Shown one piece after another: positions 51,308 to 60,071 of a DNA stretch of 64,000 bases. This DNA comes from a bacterium BMS3Bbin03. Lineage in GTDB: Bacteria > Zhuqueibacterota > JdFR-76 > BMS3Abin05. Numbering within the stretch: position 1 is the first letter of the stretch; every line of letters starts with the position of its first letter. The notes under the pieces were generated by a model that saw only the letters and a list, made by a program, of their open reading frames with translations, did no database searches and was not told the origin of the DNA. The position numbers were made by a program, and so were the translations under genes. The stretch covers positions 202,418-266,417 of the forward strand of contig BDTM01000128.1 in NCBI GenBank assembly GCA_002898015.1, in the 5' to 3' direction.

Positions 51308-52164
51308 TAACCAAGATATTTCTGCAGAGGCCGTTTTCTTGATTTGTGGCGCAATTTGCGCAATGCTTTTTCTTTAATCTGCCGCACCCGTTCACGGGTC
51401 AGGCTGAATATTTCACCGATTTCTTCAAGCGTAAGCGGCCGGTCCTGGTCGATGCCGAAATAGAACTTTATAATTCGGGATTCACGAATGGTCAGCGTGG
51501 CCAGCACTTTTTCAATTTCCAGGCGTAAAGATTCGTCCATCAGATCATCATCCGGTGCGGACATACGCTCATTTTTAAGGATGTCCAGCAGGCTGTTTCC
51601 GTCCCCCTGCTGAAAAGGGGCATCGAGCGAAAGGTGTCGTGAGGAGGTGCGGATGGTTTCCGCCAATTCAAAAGAATTCATGTTCATCCGTTCTGCAATT
51701 TCGTCGAGGCGCGGTTCCCGCTCAAACTCCTGTCCCAGATTGTCCAGCATTCTCCCGATTTTATTAATCGCCCCCACGCGATTCAGCGGAAGCCGTACAA
51801 TTCTGGATTGTTCGGCCAGCGCCTGCAGAATGGATTGCCGAATCCACCACACCGCGTAAGAAATAAATTTAAACCCCCGTGTCTCATCGAATCGCTCGGC
51901 TGCTTTAATCAATCCCAGGTTGCCTTCGTTGATCAAATCTTCCATGGGCAAGCCCTGATTTTGATATTCTTTGGCCACACTCACGACGAAACGCAAATTG
52001 GAACGCACTAAAACATCCAACGCTTCCTTGTCCCCTTTTTTAATACGTTTGGCCAACGCAATTTCTTTTTCAGGAGGGAGGGGAAAGAACTGCCCAATTT
52101 CCTCCAGATACTTTTCAAGCGATTTTTCCGAACGATTCTTTTCTTGCTTCGTAATTTTACTCAT
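51307..52164 (-). CDS. rpoD: Primary-type sigma-70 factor (RpoD/SigA)
   Basis: 285 aa. Region 1.2 (L-E-K-Y-L-E-E-I-G) lies near 16-24. Region 2 ([17 protein letters not shown] then L-I-N-E-G-N-L-G-L) is near 56-90, with 2.4 at [13 protein letters not shown]. Region 3 and region 4, with the helix-turn-helix [19 protein letters not shown], follow. It lacks region 1.1 and the large spacer, as in primary sigma factors of Bacteroidota and relatives. The ATG at 52164 fits a TGAGGTG site; GTG 52182 is less likely. It heads an operon with the unknown and diguanylate cyclase genes. Confidence 0.93.
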   Translation of the reverse strand: MSKITKQEKNRSEKSLEKYLEEIGQFFPLPPEKEIALAKRIKKGDKEALDVLVRSNLRFVVSVAKEYQNQGLPMEDLINEGNLGLIKAAERFDETRGFKFISYAVWWIRQSILQALAEQSRIVRLPLNRVGAINKIGRMLDNLGQEFEREPRLDEIAERMNMNSFELAETIRTSSRHLSLDAPFQQGDGNSLLDILKNERMSAPDDDLMDESLRLEIEKVLATLTIRESRIIKFYFGIDQDRPLTLEEIGEIFSLTRERVRQIKEKALRKLRHKSRKRPLQKYLG

Positions 52165-52202
52165 CACCCAGCAACACCTCACCTAAGAAATTTTTTTACA
52201 AA

Positions 52203-52232
52203 TAATTAGCACAGGGGCTTTCCAATTCTCAA
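52203..52232 (-). promoter_or_regulatory. Candidate promoter for the rpoD operon
   Basis: On the minus strand TTGAGA (52232-52227) and TAATTA (52208-52203) are 18 bases apart. An overlapping alternative further upstream, TTGCTT-17-TATTAT, is equally possible. The surrounding 100 bases are very AT-rich, so chance matches are likely. Confidence 0.3.
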
Positions 52233-52300
52233 TAATAATAAAATATTTTAATAAAAGCAAAATTTTTTTGCCGGATTTAGCACAAATCCAAAATTATTAT

Positions 52301-52330
52301 CACCGGGGCAATTGATATGATGCCCCGGTG
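52301..52330 (-). terminator. Terminator hairpin after the MtaB-like gene
   Basis: A perfect 10-bp stem CACCGGGGCA/TGCCCCGGTG with a 10-nt loop, lying 49 bases past the minus-strand stop at 52379. On that strand it is followed by an AT-rich ATAATAATTTT tract. It isolates the methyltransferase gene from rpoD. Confidence 0.7.
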
Positions 52331-52378
52331 CATTTTCCATGATCGATTTTTTTAAATGGCTAATGACAGGGATCCGTT

Positions 52379-53749
52379 TTAGTCCAGTTTATAGGATTCC
52401 GGCCGGAAAAAGGTGCCGTAATTGTTTTTTAGATATTCGATTGCCGCATCGTCTTCCTGGGGAAGCGCCTCTATTTGTTTTTCAAGATTGTTTAACCACA
52501 CCTGTTCTTTTTCGGAAATCGTCACTGTTTTATCGGCAATCGCGCCGCAAATTTCATGATAAGCGGTTTTTACAGCCGCAAGCGTTTGCCGGTAACCCCC
52601 CTCGTGAGCCACAATTGCGGACGCTATTTTAATGACCACATTGGGTTCAAGCATTAAGGCTTCAACGCTTAATGAAATATCGCTTTCGACCAGTAACTTG
52701 CGATATTGAAGAGGATTGTTAAGGGAAGACGTATTAAATAACCGGCAATCGTAAGCCAGGAGCTCCAGAAATGCGGCGGGTGCGTTTCCGCTTAGAAGCC
52801 GGATGTTCTGAACGGATTCATTACTCCACAAGTCCGTGACCGCCCCGGCAATATTCCCCAGGGGGCTGAAATGGGCACAACACGCCGATTTTCCTTCCAT
52901 GCTGATCGGATAGCCGGTAATCGCTTTAAGAATCGGCCCCTCGTAGGCGCAGTCTTTGGACGGACCCACCGCTCCGTGTTCGTAGGCCGCCAGACTTCTT
53001 GGTGCACTGGCCGCGCGATCAATGGCGGCTAAAACCGTCGGCAGCATTCCCTTGCCGGCCAACTGCATGGCCGTATTCGAAAATCCGCAGGCCGTGTCGC
53101 CGCCCGGAATGATATTGTATTCTTCGGCGATTGCCGTGATTTCATCCCAGAGCCACCCCACATCGCGCCAGGCCAGACTCCCGAGACTGCCGCAAATGCC
53201 GGCCAGATCACCGTAAACCAGCGCCTGGTCATGGACTTCCTTTCCGCCGACGGACTCGATGGACAAAATATCTGCCCCCGCCTGTGCGGCGAGCACAAAA
53301 GCCTCACGCGTGGTCTCCCACAGCTTGCCTTCACGCAGCAGGGGGGGTCTTTCCGCATCGCGCACATCCACAACCGTCACGCGCAGTGCGGTGGGTATGC
53401 CGGTTTCTTTGTTAAATTGATGTAACCGTTTCTGCAATAACGCCGTTATTTCAGCTCCCCATTCCGGTTTCATGGTCATGGGCGGAAGCTCTTCGAACTC
53501 GACCACCAGCCCGGGTATCTTCAATTCTTTTGTCCTTTGGAGAATGTCGTGGGCTATTTCTTCATAGTGTTTTAATACTTCATTCCAGGTTTTTTCTTCA
53601 ATAAGCATTTGCGGGAGTGTAAAATTGATTTCGGGATAAACCAGGCCTCCTCCGATTTCCAAGTCCTTCCCACATCGAACAGGATTGGGTGATTTACCAA
53701 AAATTAATTGATTGGAATCCGGTATCGCTAATTTTTTAAACAGTCTCAT
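52379..53749 (-). CDS. MtaB-like methanol:corrinoid methyltransferase
   Basis: 456 aa, close to Methanosarcina MtaB (about 460). The family transfers the methyl group of methanol to a corrinoid protein using zinc. The expected zinc ligands are all present: Glu165 in S-I-E-S-V-G-G-K-E-V, Cys221 in G-G-D-T-A-C-G, and Cys267 in G-P-S-K-D-C-A-Y-E. Positions match the known 164/220/269 ligands nearly one to one. Long stretches such as A-x-S-A-P-R-S-L-A-A-Y-E and M-E-G-K-S-A-C-C-A-H are conserved. Bacterial members may use other methoxyl substrates. It is divergent from the corrinoid operon that supplies its partners. Confidence 0.88.
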   Translation of the reverse strand: MRLFKKLAIPDSNQLIFGKSPNPVRCGKDLEIGGGLVYPEINFTLPQMLIEEKTWNEVLKHYEEIAHDILQRTKELKIPGLVVEFEELPPMTMKPEWGAEITALLQKRLHQFNKETGIPTALRVTVVDVRDAERPPLLREGKLWETTREAFVLAAQAGADILSIESVGGKEVHDQALVYGDLAGICGSLGSLAWRDVGWLWDEITAIAEEYNIIPGGDTACGFSNTAMQLAGKGMLPTVLAAIDRAASAPRSLAAYEHGAVGPSKDCAYEGPILKAITGYPISMEGKSACCAHFSPLGNIAGAVTDLWSNESVQNIRLLSGNAPAAFLELLAYDCRLFNTSSLNNPLQYRKLLVESDISLSVEALMLEPNVVIKIASAIVAHEGGYRQTLAAVKTAYHEICGAIADKTVTISEKEQVWLNNLEKQIEALPQEDDAAIEYLKNNYGTFFRPESYKLD

Positions 53750-53813
53750 TTTTTTCTCGCTTTTTAAATGATTCCAGGGTTAACCTTCAATAAGGCGGTA
53801 TTTTCAAATAATC

Positions 53814-53842
53814 AAGATAAGAAGAAAAGAAAGAAAAATCAA
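53814..53842 (-). promoter_or_regulatory. Candidate promoter for the MtaB-like gene
   Basis: Minus-strand TTGATT (53842-53837) and TATCTT (53819-53814) separated by 17 bases, giving a leader of about 60 bases to the ATG at 53749. Confidence 0.4.
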
Positions 53843-54014
53843 GCCTAACTGGGGATGCGTTGATCAGGTCTTCCGATTTAATGATGGATAATGGATTCGT
53901 ATGTCTTTAATAACTTGCGGCTTACGATTCTCCCCCGCGAACCCCGGTATTTTTTACCGCTTTGTAACCTGGCGGCGTTGTGGCGGAATAGTTACACCGC
54001 TTTTTATATTCTTC

Positions 54015-54043
54015 TTGACACCGATTTCCTAAAAATATATATT
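54015..54043 (+). promoter_or_regulatory. Sigma-70-type promoter for the ROK-corrinoid operon
   Basis: A consensus TTGACA at 54015-54020 and TATATT at 54038-54043 with 17-base spacing, about 35 bases before the ATG at 54078. This is the best sigma-70 match in the window. Confidence 0.72.
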
Positions 54044-54077
54044 GATTGTATTGTAATTTATTTGAAGGAACCCTGGA

Positions 54078-55040
54078 ATGTCGGAAATCTACCTTGGCAT
54101 GGATATCGGCGGGACGAAATTAGCCGTTTTAACCGGAACGGATAAAGGAGAAATTCTGGAGAAGGTCAAACGGCCCACAAACGCCCGGCGCGGCCCCTGG
54201 CCGATTATTGATGATTTGCTTGAGATGTCTGATGAAGTTCTTCAAAGAACCGGGTTTTCGCTCTCCCGGATCGACGCGGTCGGCGTTTCGTGCGGCGGTC
54301 CCCTGGATGCTGCAAAGGGGATTGTTTACTCGCCCTCCAATTTGCCCGGCTGGGATGAAATCCCTTTGAAACAAATTTTGTCGGTTAAATTGAATCGCCC
54401 TGTTTTCGTGGAAAATGATGCCAATGCAGGTGCCCTGGCCGAGTGGCGTTTTGGCGCCGGGCGGGGATTCAAAAATATGGTGTTTTTAACGGCCGGCACA
54501 GGTATGGGGGCCGGTTTAATCCTGGACAATCGTTTGTTTCGGGGGGCGAACGGCCTGGCGGGTGAAGTCTGGAAAATTCCGCTCATTCGCAAAGGGCCGG
54601 ACGACCGGAATCCCCTGGCGTTCGAATATCTCACGGCCGGCCCGGGTCTGGCGCGACTGGCTCAACAGGCGCTGCGCAAAAACCCTTACTCCAAAATGCT
54701 CGAGCGGGTTGGCGGGGATATTGAAAAAGTAACCGGAGAAATCATCGGGAAGGCGGCACGACTCGACGACCCCCTTGCCCTGCAGGTTCTGGAAGAAGCC
54801 GGGACTTATCTGGGCTGGGGACTGGCCATTTTGGTGGATATTTTAAATCCGGAACTTTTTGTAATTGGCACGCTTGGAATTAAATTGGGTGATCTTCTTC
54901 TGGAGCCTGCCAGAAAAGCCATGCGGGAATCGGCCGTAAAAGAATCGGTAAAAGCCGTCAGAATTGTGCCGGCCCAATTGGGTGATCATATCGGGGATGT
55001 GGCGGCGCTTTGTGTGGCACTGGAACACTACGAGAGGTAA
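54078..55040 (+). CDS. ROK-family protein, zinc motif missing
   Basis: A 320-aa cytoplasmic protein. ROK sugar-kinase features are present: phosphate loop M-D-I-G-G-T-K-L-A near 7-15, catalytic Asp in V-E-N-D-A-N-A-G-A near 111-119, and T-A-G-T-G-M-G-A-G. After G-E-V the usual G-H and C-x-C-G-x-x-G-C zinc site is absent (K-I-P-L-I-R-K-G-P instead). Sugar specificity is therefore uncertain, although kinase activity is possible. It leads an operon whose other genes concern corrinoid methyl transfer, an unusual setting for a sugar kinase. Confidence 0.85.
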   Translation: MSEIYLGMDIGGTKLAVLTGTDKGEILEKVKRPTNARRGPWPIIDDLLEMSDEVLQRTGFSLSRIDAVGVSCGGPLDAAKGIVYSPSNLPGWDEIPLKQILSVKLNRPVFVENDANAGALAEWRFGAGRGFKNMVFLTAGTGMGAGLILDNRLFRGANGLAGEVWKIPLIRKGPDDRNPLAFEYLTAGPGLARLAQQALRKNPYSKMLERVGGDIEKVTGEIIGKAARLDDPLALQVLEEAGTYLGWGLAILVDILNPELFVIGTLGIKLGDLLLEPARKAMRESAVKESVKAVRIVPAQLGDHIGDVAALCVALEHYER

Positions 55041-55073
55041 ACGCATTATCGTTAAAAAAAAAGGAATCCCGTC

Positions 55074-55952
55074 ATGCGAAAATCGTATCTTGAACGTTTA
55101 AAAGAAGGCACTCTTTTGGCGGATGGCGCCATGGGTACCAGGCTGCAATCGAAGGGTCTTTCTGCAGGAGAATGCCCGGACAGGTGGAATCTTACAAATT
55201 CTGAGAAAGTGAAGGAAGTCCACAGGGAATATGTCCTGGCCGGTGCGGAGAGCCTGATTACGAATACGTTTGGCGGAACGAGAACAAAACTGACCCAGTG
55301 CGGTTATCCCGAAAAACAATGGGAAATTAATTTCCGGGGAGCCGAAATTGCCCGTGAAATTGCAGGCGACGACATTTACGTCGTCGGCTCGATAGGACCG
55401 ATGGGCAAATTTTTAGCCCCCTTCGGCGATATGGCAGAGGCGGACGCCGCCCGTGATTTTAAAGAGCAGGCAAAAGCGTTGGACGCCGGCGGAGCAGATG
55501 TCCTTCAAATCGAAACGATGACCGACTTGAATGAAATTGTGATTGCCGTCCGCGCCGTGAAGGAGAGCACCAATCTGCCCGTGATTGCTTCCATGACGTT
55601 TGACAAAGGGCAGAAAGGCTATCGCACGGTCATGGGCATCGATGTGCCCACGGCCGTCGCGGCGCTTATCAAAGAGAATGCGGATGTACTCGGCAGCAAC
55701 TGCGGCAATGGAATCGATGAACTGATCGAAATCATGGTCGAAATGCGCCGTTACACGGATTTTCCGCTTCTGGCCAAACCAAATGCGGGTATCCCGGTGA
55801 TTCAAAAAGGAGAGGTTGTGTACACGCAGGGGCCGGATTATTTTGCAGCACGCGTTCAGAAGTTGGTTCAGGCCGGTGCCACGGTCATCGGAGGCTGCTG
55901 CGGCACAACGCCTGATCACATCCGCGCGATGGCACTTGAACTTAACAAATGA
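55074..55952 (+). CDS. Homocysteine S-methyltransferase-type protein (MetH N-terminal domain)
   Basis: 292 aa, a TIM barrel of the Hcy-binding family. It opens with L-A-D-G-A-M-G-T-R-L. Zinc-binding cysteines are in G-S-N-C-G-N-G and the double Cys of G-G-C-C-G-T-T-P near the C-terminus. It equals only the first domain of cobalamin-dependent MetH; the pterin, B12 and reactivation domains are absent, but a stand-alone corrinoid protein (57402) and a RACo-type activator (58123) follow in the operon. It may accept the methyl group from the corrinoid protein to form methionine. AAGGA precedes the ATG. Confidence 0.85.
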   Translation: MRKSYLERLKEGTLLADGAMGTRLQSKGLSAGECPDRWNLTNSEKVKEVHREYVLAGAESLITNTFGGTRTKLTQCGYPEKQWEINFRGAEIAREIAGDDIYVVGSIGPMGKFLAPFGDMAEADAARDFKEQAKALDAGGADVLQIETMTDLNEIVIAVRAVKESTNLPVIASMTFDKGQKGYRTVMGIDVPTAVAALIKENADVLGSNCGNGIDELIEIMVEMRRYTDFPLLAKPNAGIPVIQKGEVVYTQGPDYFAARVQKLVQAGATVIGGCCGTTPDHIRAMALELNK

Positions 55953-55971
55953 TCGGTATTTGGTAACAAAC

Positions 55972-57300
55972 ATGGAAAATCAAATAAAAGATTCTGTTTT
56001 TCAGAAAAAGGCCGAACGGGTTTTATCAACCCTTGCCGAAGAATTTCAAACAACCGCGTTGTTAGTCAATTTAGAGGGGACAATTATTTCTCAAAAGGGT
56101 CCGAGATACGGCCAGAAATATTTTTGTGACCGGCTCATGGAGGCCCGGCAGTGCAAGGAAATTGAACAGTCCGAGTACCGGACGGTTGTGATGGAAGCCT
56201 GGCGCTGGGGTGAAGCTTACATTAGCCGCTGTGACTTTGGGGTGATCCGTATTTCGGTTCCCGTTTTGAGAGATAATAAGATTATCGGCGGCATCATTTT
56301 GCGCCCCATTTTATTGCGTGAGCCGGCGAATCTGCCGGAGGGAATTCTGAAAAAATTCTTCAAACCCCGCACGCCTTTTTTTAATCGTCTAAAAAAAGAC
56401 TACCGGGCCATTCCCATCTGGGACGAAGCCAAAATTTACCGCGCCGCGCATCATTTGTTTGAATTGGCGGAATCGATTTCCACACCGGACTTCAAGATTT
56501 TACGCCATATTCAAAACATCCAGAAACAGCAAGCCAAAATTGCAGAAGAAATTCACCTGTACAAATCCGTTGGAAAAATTGAGAACATGCGTCTGCTGAA
56601 TCTCATCTCTTACGATATCGAAAAAGAGCTGATCCACCGGGTTCGCCTTAGAGATCGTACGGGGGCAAAGGAGATCTTAAATAAATTGTTGGGAATTGTG
56701 CTGCTAAAAGATCCCATTCGGGTGGATTTACTCAAGGCTCACATACTGGAATTGGTGGTGATCTTCACACGCGCGGCGGTTGAAGAGGGCGGAAATCTGG
56801 AAGATATTCTGGGAATGAAATACAATTTTATCGTGGAACTTTCAGATATCCAGAGACAAGAGGAAATCTGCTATTGGATTGTGCGGGTTTTGGACCGCAT
56901 TATTGACAATATTTACGCCACCCGCAATGCCAACAATTATGAAATTCTTGAAAAGGCACTGCATTACATTGAGAAAAACAGTTCACTGTCCCTTACGTTG
57001 GAAAATGTCGCCAACCACGTGGCACTAAGTCCGTCTCATTTTTCGCATTTAATCAAAAAAGAACTGGGTTTTACTTTTGTGGACTATCTGACGCGCGTGC
57101 GCATCCAAAAAGCAAAGTCTCTTCTGCGCCAGTCGAATCTAAATATTACCCAAATTGCTTTTGAAGTGGGCTATCCGGATCAAAGTTATTTTACAAAAGT
57201 GTTCAAGCGCGTCGAAAAAGCGACGCCTAAATTGTACCGGAAATCCTTTGTCGAAAATCTGGAAGAAAAAATCGATTATAATAACCGCTTTAAGTATTAG
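55972..57300 (+). CDS. AraC-family regulator with PocR sensory domain
   Basis: 442 aa from ATG 55972. The N-terminal region (about 15-150) fits the PocR ligand-binding domain: Y-F-C-D-R-L-M-E-A-R-Q-C, then I-S-R-C-D-F-G and I-S-V-P-V-L with I-I-G-G-I-I-L-R-P. A long helical linker leads to a tandem AraC helix-turn-helix (about 340-432) with L-S-P-S-H-F-S-H-L-I-K-K-E-L-G-F-T-F and I-A-F-E-V-G-Y-P-D-Q-S-Y-F-T-K-V-F. PocR domains sense small carbon compounds in corrinoid-dependent pathways. It probably activates this locus on detecting the methyl donor. An upstream frame extension to 55816 overlaps the previous gene. Confidence 0.88.
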   Translation: MENQIKDSVFQKKAERVLSTLAEEFQTTALLVNLEGTIISQKGPRYGQKYFCDRLMEARQCKEIEQSEYRTVVMEAWRWGEAYISRCDFGVIRISVPVLRDNKIIGGIILRPILLREPANLPEGILKKFFKPRTPFFNRLKKDYRAIPIWDEAKIYRAAHHLFELAESISTPDFKILRHIQNIQKQQAKIAEEIHLYKSVGKIENMRLLNLISYDIEKELIHRVRLRDRTGAKEILNKLLGIVLLKDPIRVDLLKAHILELVVIFTRAAVEEGGNLEDILGMKYNFIVELSDIQRQEEICYWIVRVLDRIIDNIYATRNANNYEILEKALHYIEKNSSLSLTLENVANHVALSPSHFSHLIKKELGFTFVDYLTRVRIQKAKSLLRQSNLNITQIAFEVGYPDQSYFTKVFKRVEKATPKLYRKSFVENLEEKIDYNNRFKY

Positions 57301-57401
57301 TAAGGGCCCGGCAAAATCGCAAGATTTTACCTAAAATTGACAATATATTTCAAGAATATTAGCCGTGAGATGATTACATTTCGTAAAGAAAGTGAGGATT
57401 T

Positions 57402-58040
57402 ATGGTTGCCTTTCAGAAAATTGCCGACAGCATTATTCTCGGAAATGCTAAATTGGCAAGAGATTTAACAGAACAAGCCCTTCAAGACGGGCTGTCTCCC
57501 CAAGAAATACTGGAGAACGGACTCATCGCCGGAATGAATGTGGTGGGAGTCCGGTTTCGGAAAAACGAAATTTATGTGCCGGAGGTTCTGATTTCGGCCC
57601 GTGCCATGAAGGCGGCACTCGAAAATCTCAGCCCAATGCTCACCCAGACGAAAGTGAAGCCTAAGGGAAAAGTGATTTTGGGCACAGTCAAAGGCGATTT
57701 ACACGACATCGGCAAAAACCTTGTCGGAATGATGTTGGAAGGCGCCGGCTTTGAAATCGTTGATCTTGGAATCGATGTGAGCCCCGAAAAATTTGCAAGC
57801 GCCGTGGAGCAGGAAAATGCCAACATACTCGGTATGTCGGCGCTGCTGACTACCACCATGATCGGGATGAAAACGGTCATCGACACGCTTGCCGTGGGAA
57901 ATCTTCGCGATAAAGTTCAGGTGATCGTCGGCGGAGCGCCCGTCACACAGCACTATTGTGAGGAGATCGGAGCAGATGGGTACGCGCCCGATTCCGCCTC
58001 CGCCGTGGATCTTGTGAAAGCATTGCTCGATTCAAAATGA
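57402..58040 (+). CDS. Corrinoid methyl-carrier protein (MtaC/MtbC-like)
   Basis: 212 aa. A helical cap domain (about 1-85) precedes a Rossmann-like B12-binding domain (about 88-212). The cobalt ligand is His101 in K-G-D-L-H-D-I-G-K-N, followed by G-M-S-A-L-L-T-T-T-M and V-I-V-G-G-A-P-V-T. It carries the methyl group between the MtaB-like enzyme and the acceptor methyltransferase. It sits about 100 bases after the regulator gene and may have its own promoter. GTGAGGA precedes the ATG. Size matches stand-alone corrinoid proteins of methanol and methylamine pathways. Confidence 0.94.
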   Translation: MVAFQKIADSIILGNAKLARDLTEQALQDGLSPQEILENGLIAGMNVVGVRFRKNEIYVPEVLISARAMKAALENLSPMLTQTKVKPKGKVILGTVKGDLHDIGKNLVGMMLEGAGFEIVDLGIDVSPEKFASAVEQENANILGMSALLTTTMIGMKTVIDTLAVGNLRDKVQVIVGGAPVTQHYCEEIGADGYAPDSASAVDLVKALLDSK

Positions 58041-58122
58041 CGCTCTCTGAAGACATTCAACGGGTTTTAAAACCGGTTGAGGGCGCCCGGAAGGTTCGAC
58101 TGCAAGAAGACCGTCGATAAAT

Positions 58123-60039
58123 ATGTCCGAAACTCTCGAGACTGTTTTTCACAATAAGTCGGTAGAAGAAAAATCCGTTAAAACCGTTACAATTGTTTTT
58201 CAGCCGGAAGGCCGCCGCGCAGAAATTGCCCATGACGGCACAATCATGGAAGCGGCTCTGAAAGTGGGCATCAACATTGTGGCGCCGTGCGGGGGCACGG
58301 GCGAATGTGGAAAATGTAAGGTTGAGGTTTTTAAGGGGCATATTCGGGAAACGCAGGCCGATAAAATCTGGCTCACGAAGCAGGAGCTGGAAAAAGGATT
58401 TCGCCTGGCCTGCACGGCAAAAGTCGATAAAAATATTGTTGTTCGGATTCCTTTTGCCACACGCCTTTTTTCGCAGAAAATTCTCACATCCGGAGAAGGA
58501 GAGCCTGTTGAGCTGGACCCGGATGTCTATAAGTTCTTTGTCAAAATAAAACCACCGAGTGTGGATGATCCACGCGGCGATTTTGAGCGCTTGTTGGACA
58601 CGCTTGCGTTTGGGCGATCCGATTTTGCGATTGATCTCGATTTATTACCCCGCTTATCGATGAAACTACGGAACGCGGATTACTCAGGAACGGTCACGTT
58701 TGTGGGGTACACTCTTATGGATTTCCAGCCGGAAGACACGACGGATCGCCAATTTGCCGTTGCTCTGGATGTGGGTACATCCACACTCGTTGGGACTTTA
58801 ATCGATCTGAAAGCGGGCGAACAGGTGGAAATTGCATCCCGAATGAACCCACAGATGAGTTTTGGTGATGATCTGATTTCCAGAATCGACTACGCCGCCA
58901 CACACAAATTGGGCACATTGGAGCTCCAGCGGCGACTCGCGGACACTTTAAATGAACTCATCCTGGAACTGGTGCAGAAAAAAAAGATTTCGCCTGAAGA
59001 TATTTATGAGGTTGTGATGGTTGGTAACACGGTTATGCATCACATTTTCTTAAAATTAACGCCCGAATTTCTGGGACAATCGCCGTTCGCGCCGACGATT
59101 CAAAGCGCCGTTCGGATGCCTGCAAAAGACCTTGGCCTTAACATTCACCCCAAAGGTCAGGTTTACGCCTTTCCGAACATCGCCGGATTTGTCGGGGGCG
59201 ATGCGGTCGGTGTGATTCTGTCTTCCGGAATTTTTGAGAGAAAAGGCGCGTTTCTGGCCGTGGATATCGGCACAAACGGAGAAATTCTGCTGTCCGTCGA
59301 CGGCAAGCTCTTAACGGCTTCGGCTGCGGCAGGACCGGCGTTTGAAGGCGCCCGCATTTTTCAGGGAATGCGAGGCACAACGGGTGCCATCGAGCGGGTA
59401 CAGATCGAAAATGGGCACGTCCTGCTGGAAGTGATTGACAATGTGCCCCCCTGTGGTATTTGTGGTTCCGGCCTGATTGACGCCGTCGCAGAACTGCGCC
59501 GGGCGGGAATCATCAACGAATCAGGCCGAATTGTGGATTTGTCTGCAGCCGGCAGCAAACGTTTTCCTGAACTGGCGAGCCGGATTATCGATCATTCACA
59601 CGGAAAGGCCTTCGTGCTGGCAGCCGAAGAGGCGTCGGGAATTGAAGGGCCGGTTTTACTCACCCAAAAAGATGTCCGTGAATTACAGTTGGCAAAAGCC
59701 GCTATTGCTACCGCCATAAAAATTTTACTAAAAGAGGGAAATGTGCGTGCGGAGGCTCTGGATGAGATTCTGCTGGCGGGCGGTTTCGGCAATTACATGG
59801 ACCGGGTGAGTGCCATACGAATTGGTTTGATTCCTGCTGTGCCGGTGGAAAAAGTTCGATTCATCGGAAACGCGGCGAGTGCCGGCGCGCAAATGGCCGT
59901 TGTATCCCGGGCCGCCCGGCAAAAGGCGGAATCGATTGCCCGAAAAGCCCGTCACATTGAATTGTCCGTTCGGCCGGATTTCCAGGAAGAATTTATGGAA
60001 GCCATTTTTTTCCCGGAAACGGAAACAATAGATGTTTAA
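58123..60039 (+). CDS. Reductive activator of corrinoid proteins (RACo/RamA-type, 2Fe-2S, DUF4445)
   Basis: 638 aa. An N-terminal plant-type 2Fe-2S ferredoxin domain has Cys56, Cys62, Cys65 and Cys97. A linker follows, then a middle domain and a large ASKHA ATPase domain (about 205-600) with phosphate loop A-L-D-V-G-T-S-T-L-V, D-I-G-T-N-G-E-I and L-L-A-G-G-F-G-N-Y. RACo uses ATP binding to drive reduction of inactive Co(II) to Co(I) in corrinoid proteins. The gene lies about 80 bases after the corrinoid protein, its direct substrate. Length is normal for the family. Confidence 0.93.
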   Translation: MSETLETVFHNKSVEEKSVKTVTIVFQPEGRRAEIAHDGTIMEAALKVGINIVAPCGGTGECGKCKVEVFKGHIRETQADKIWLTKQELEKGFRLACTAKVDKNIVVRIPFATRLFSQKILTSGEGEPVELDPDVYKFFVKIKPPSVDDPRGDFERLLDTLAFGRSDFAIDLDLLPRLSMKLRNADYSGTVTFVGYTLMDFQPEDTTDRQFAVALDVGTSTLVGTLIDLKAGEQVEIASRMNPQMSFGDDLISRIDYAATHKLGTLELQRRLADTLNELILELVQKKKISPEDIYEVVMVGNTVMHHIFLKLTPEFLGQSPFAPTIQSAVRMPAKDLGLNIHPKGQVYAFPNIAGFVGGDAVGVILSSGIFERKGAFLAVDIGTNGEILLSVDGKLLTASAAAGPAFEGARIFQGMRGTTGAIERVQIENGHVLLEVIDNVPPCGICGSGLIDAVAELRRAGIINESGRIVDLSAAGSKRFPELASRIIDHSHGKAFVLAAEEASGIEGPVLLTQKDVRELQLAKAAIATAIKILLKEGNVRAEALDEILLAGGFGNYMDRVSAIRIGLIPAVPVEKVRFIGNAASAGAQMAVVSRAARQKAESIARKARHIELSVRPDFQEEFMEAIFFPETETIDV

Positions 60040-60071
60040 CCGCGAAAATACCTGTTTAAAAAGGCAATCCA

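Larger units (their letters stand above)
53750..54077. other. Divergent control region of the methyltransferase locus
   Basis: About 330 bases between the minus-strand mtaB-like gene and the plus-strand ROK gene. It holds promoter candidates in both directions (listed) and a 6-bp inverted repeat TGTAAC/GTTACA (53963-53968, 53991-53996) upstream of the plus promoter. A frame from 53891 crosses the promoter and enters the ROK gene out of frame; it is not credible. I saw no B12-riboswitch core. Confidence 0.6.

Noticed and set aside
53750..54077. Cobalamin riboswitch ahead of the corrinoid operon
   Set aside because: I looked for the B12-box and conserved core in this region and did not find them.
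53891..54145. An 84-codon frame ahead of the ROK gene
   Set aside because: It spans the consensus promoter and enters the ROK gene out of frame.
57337..57365. TTGACA upstream of the corrinoid protein gene as a promoter
   Set aside because: No acceptable -10 hexamer lies 16-18 bases downstream.
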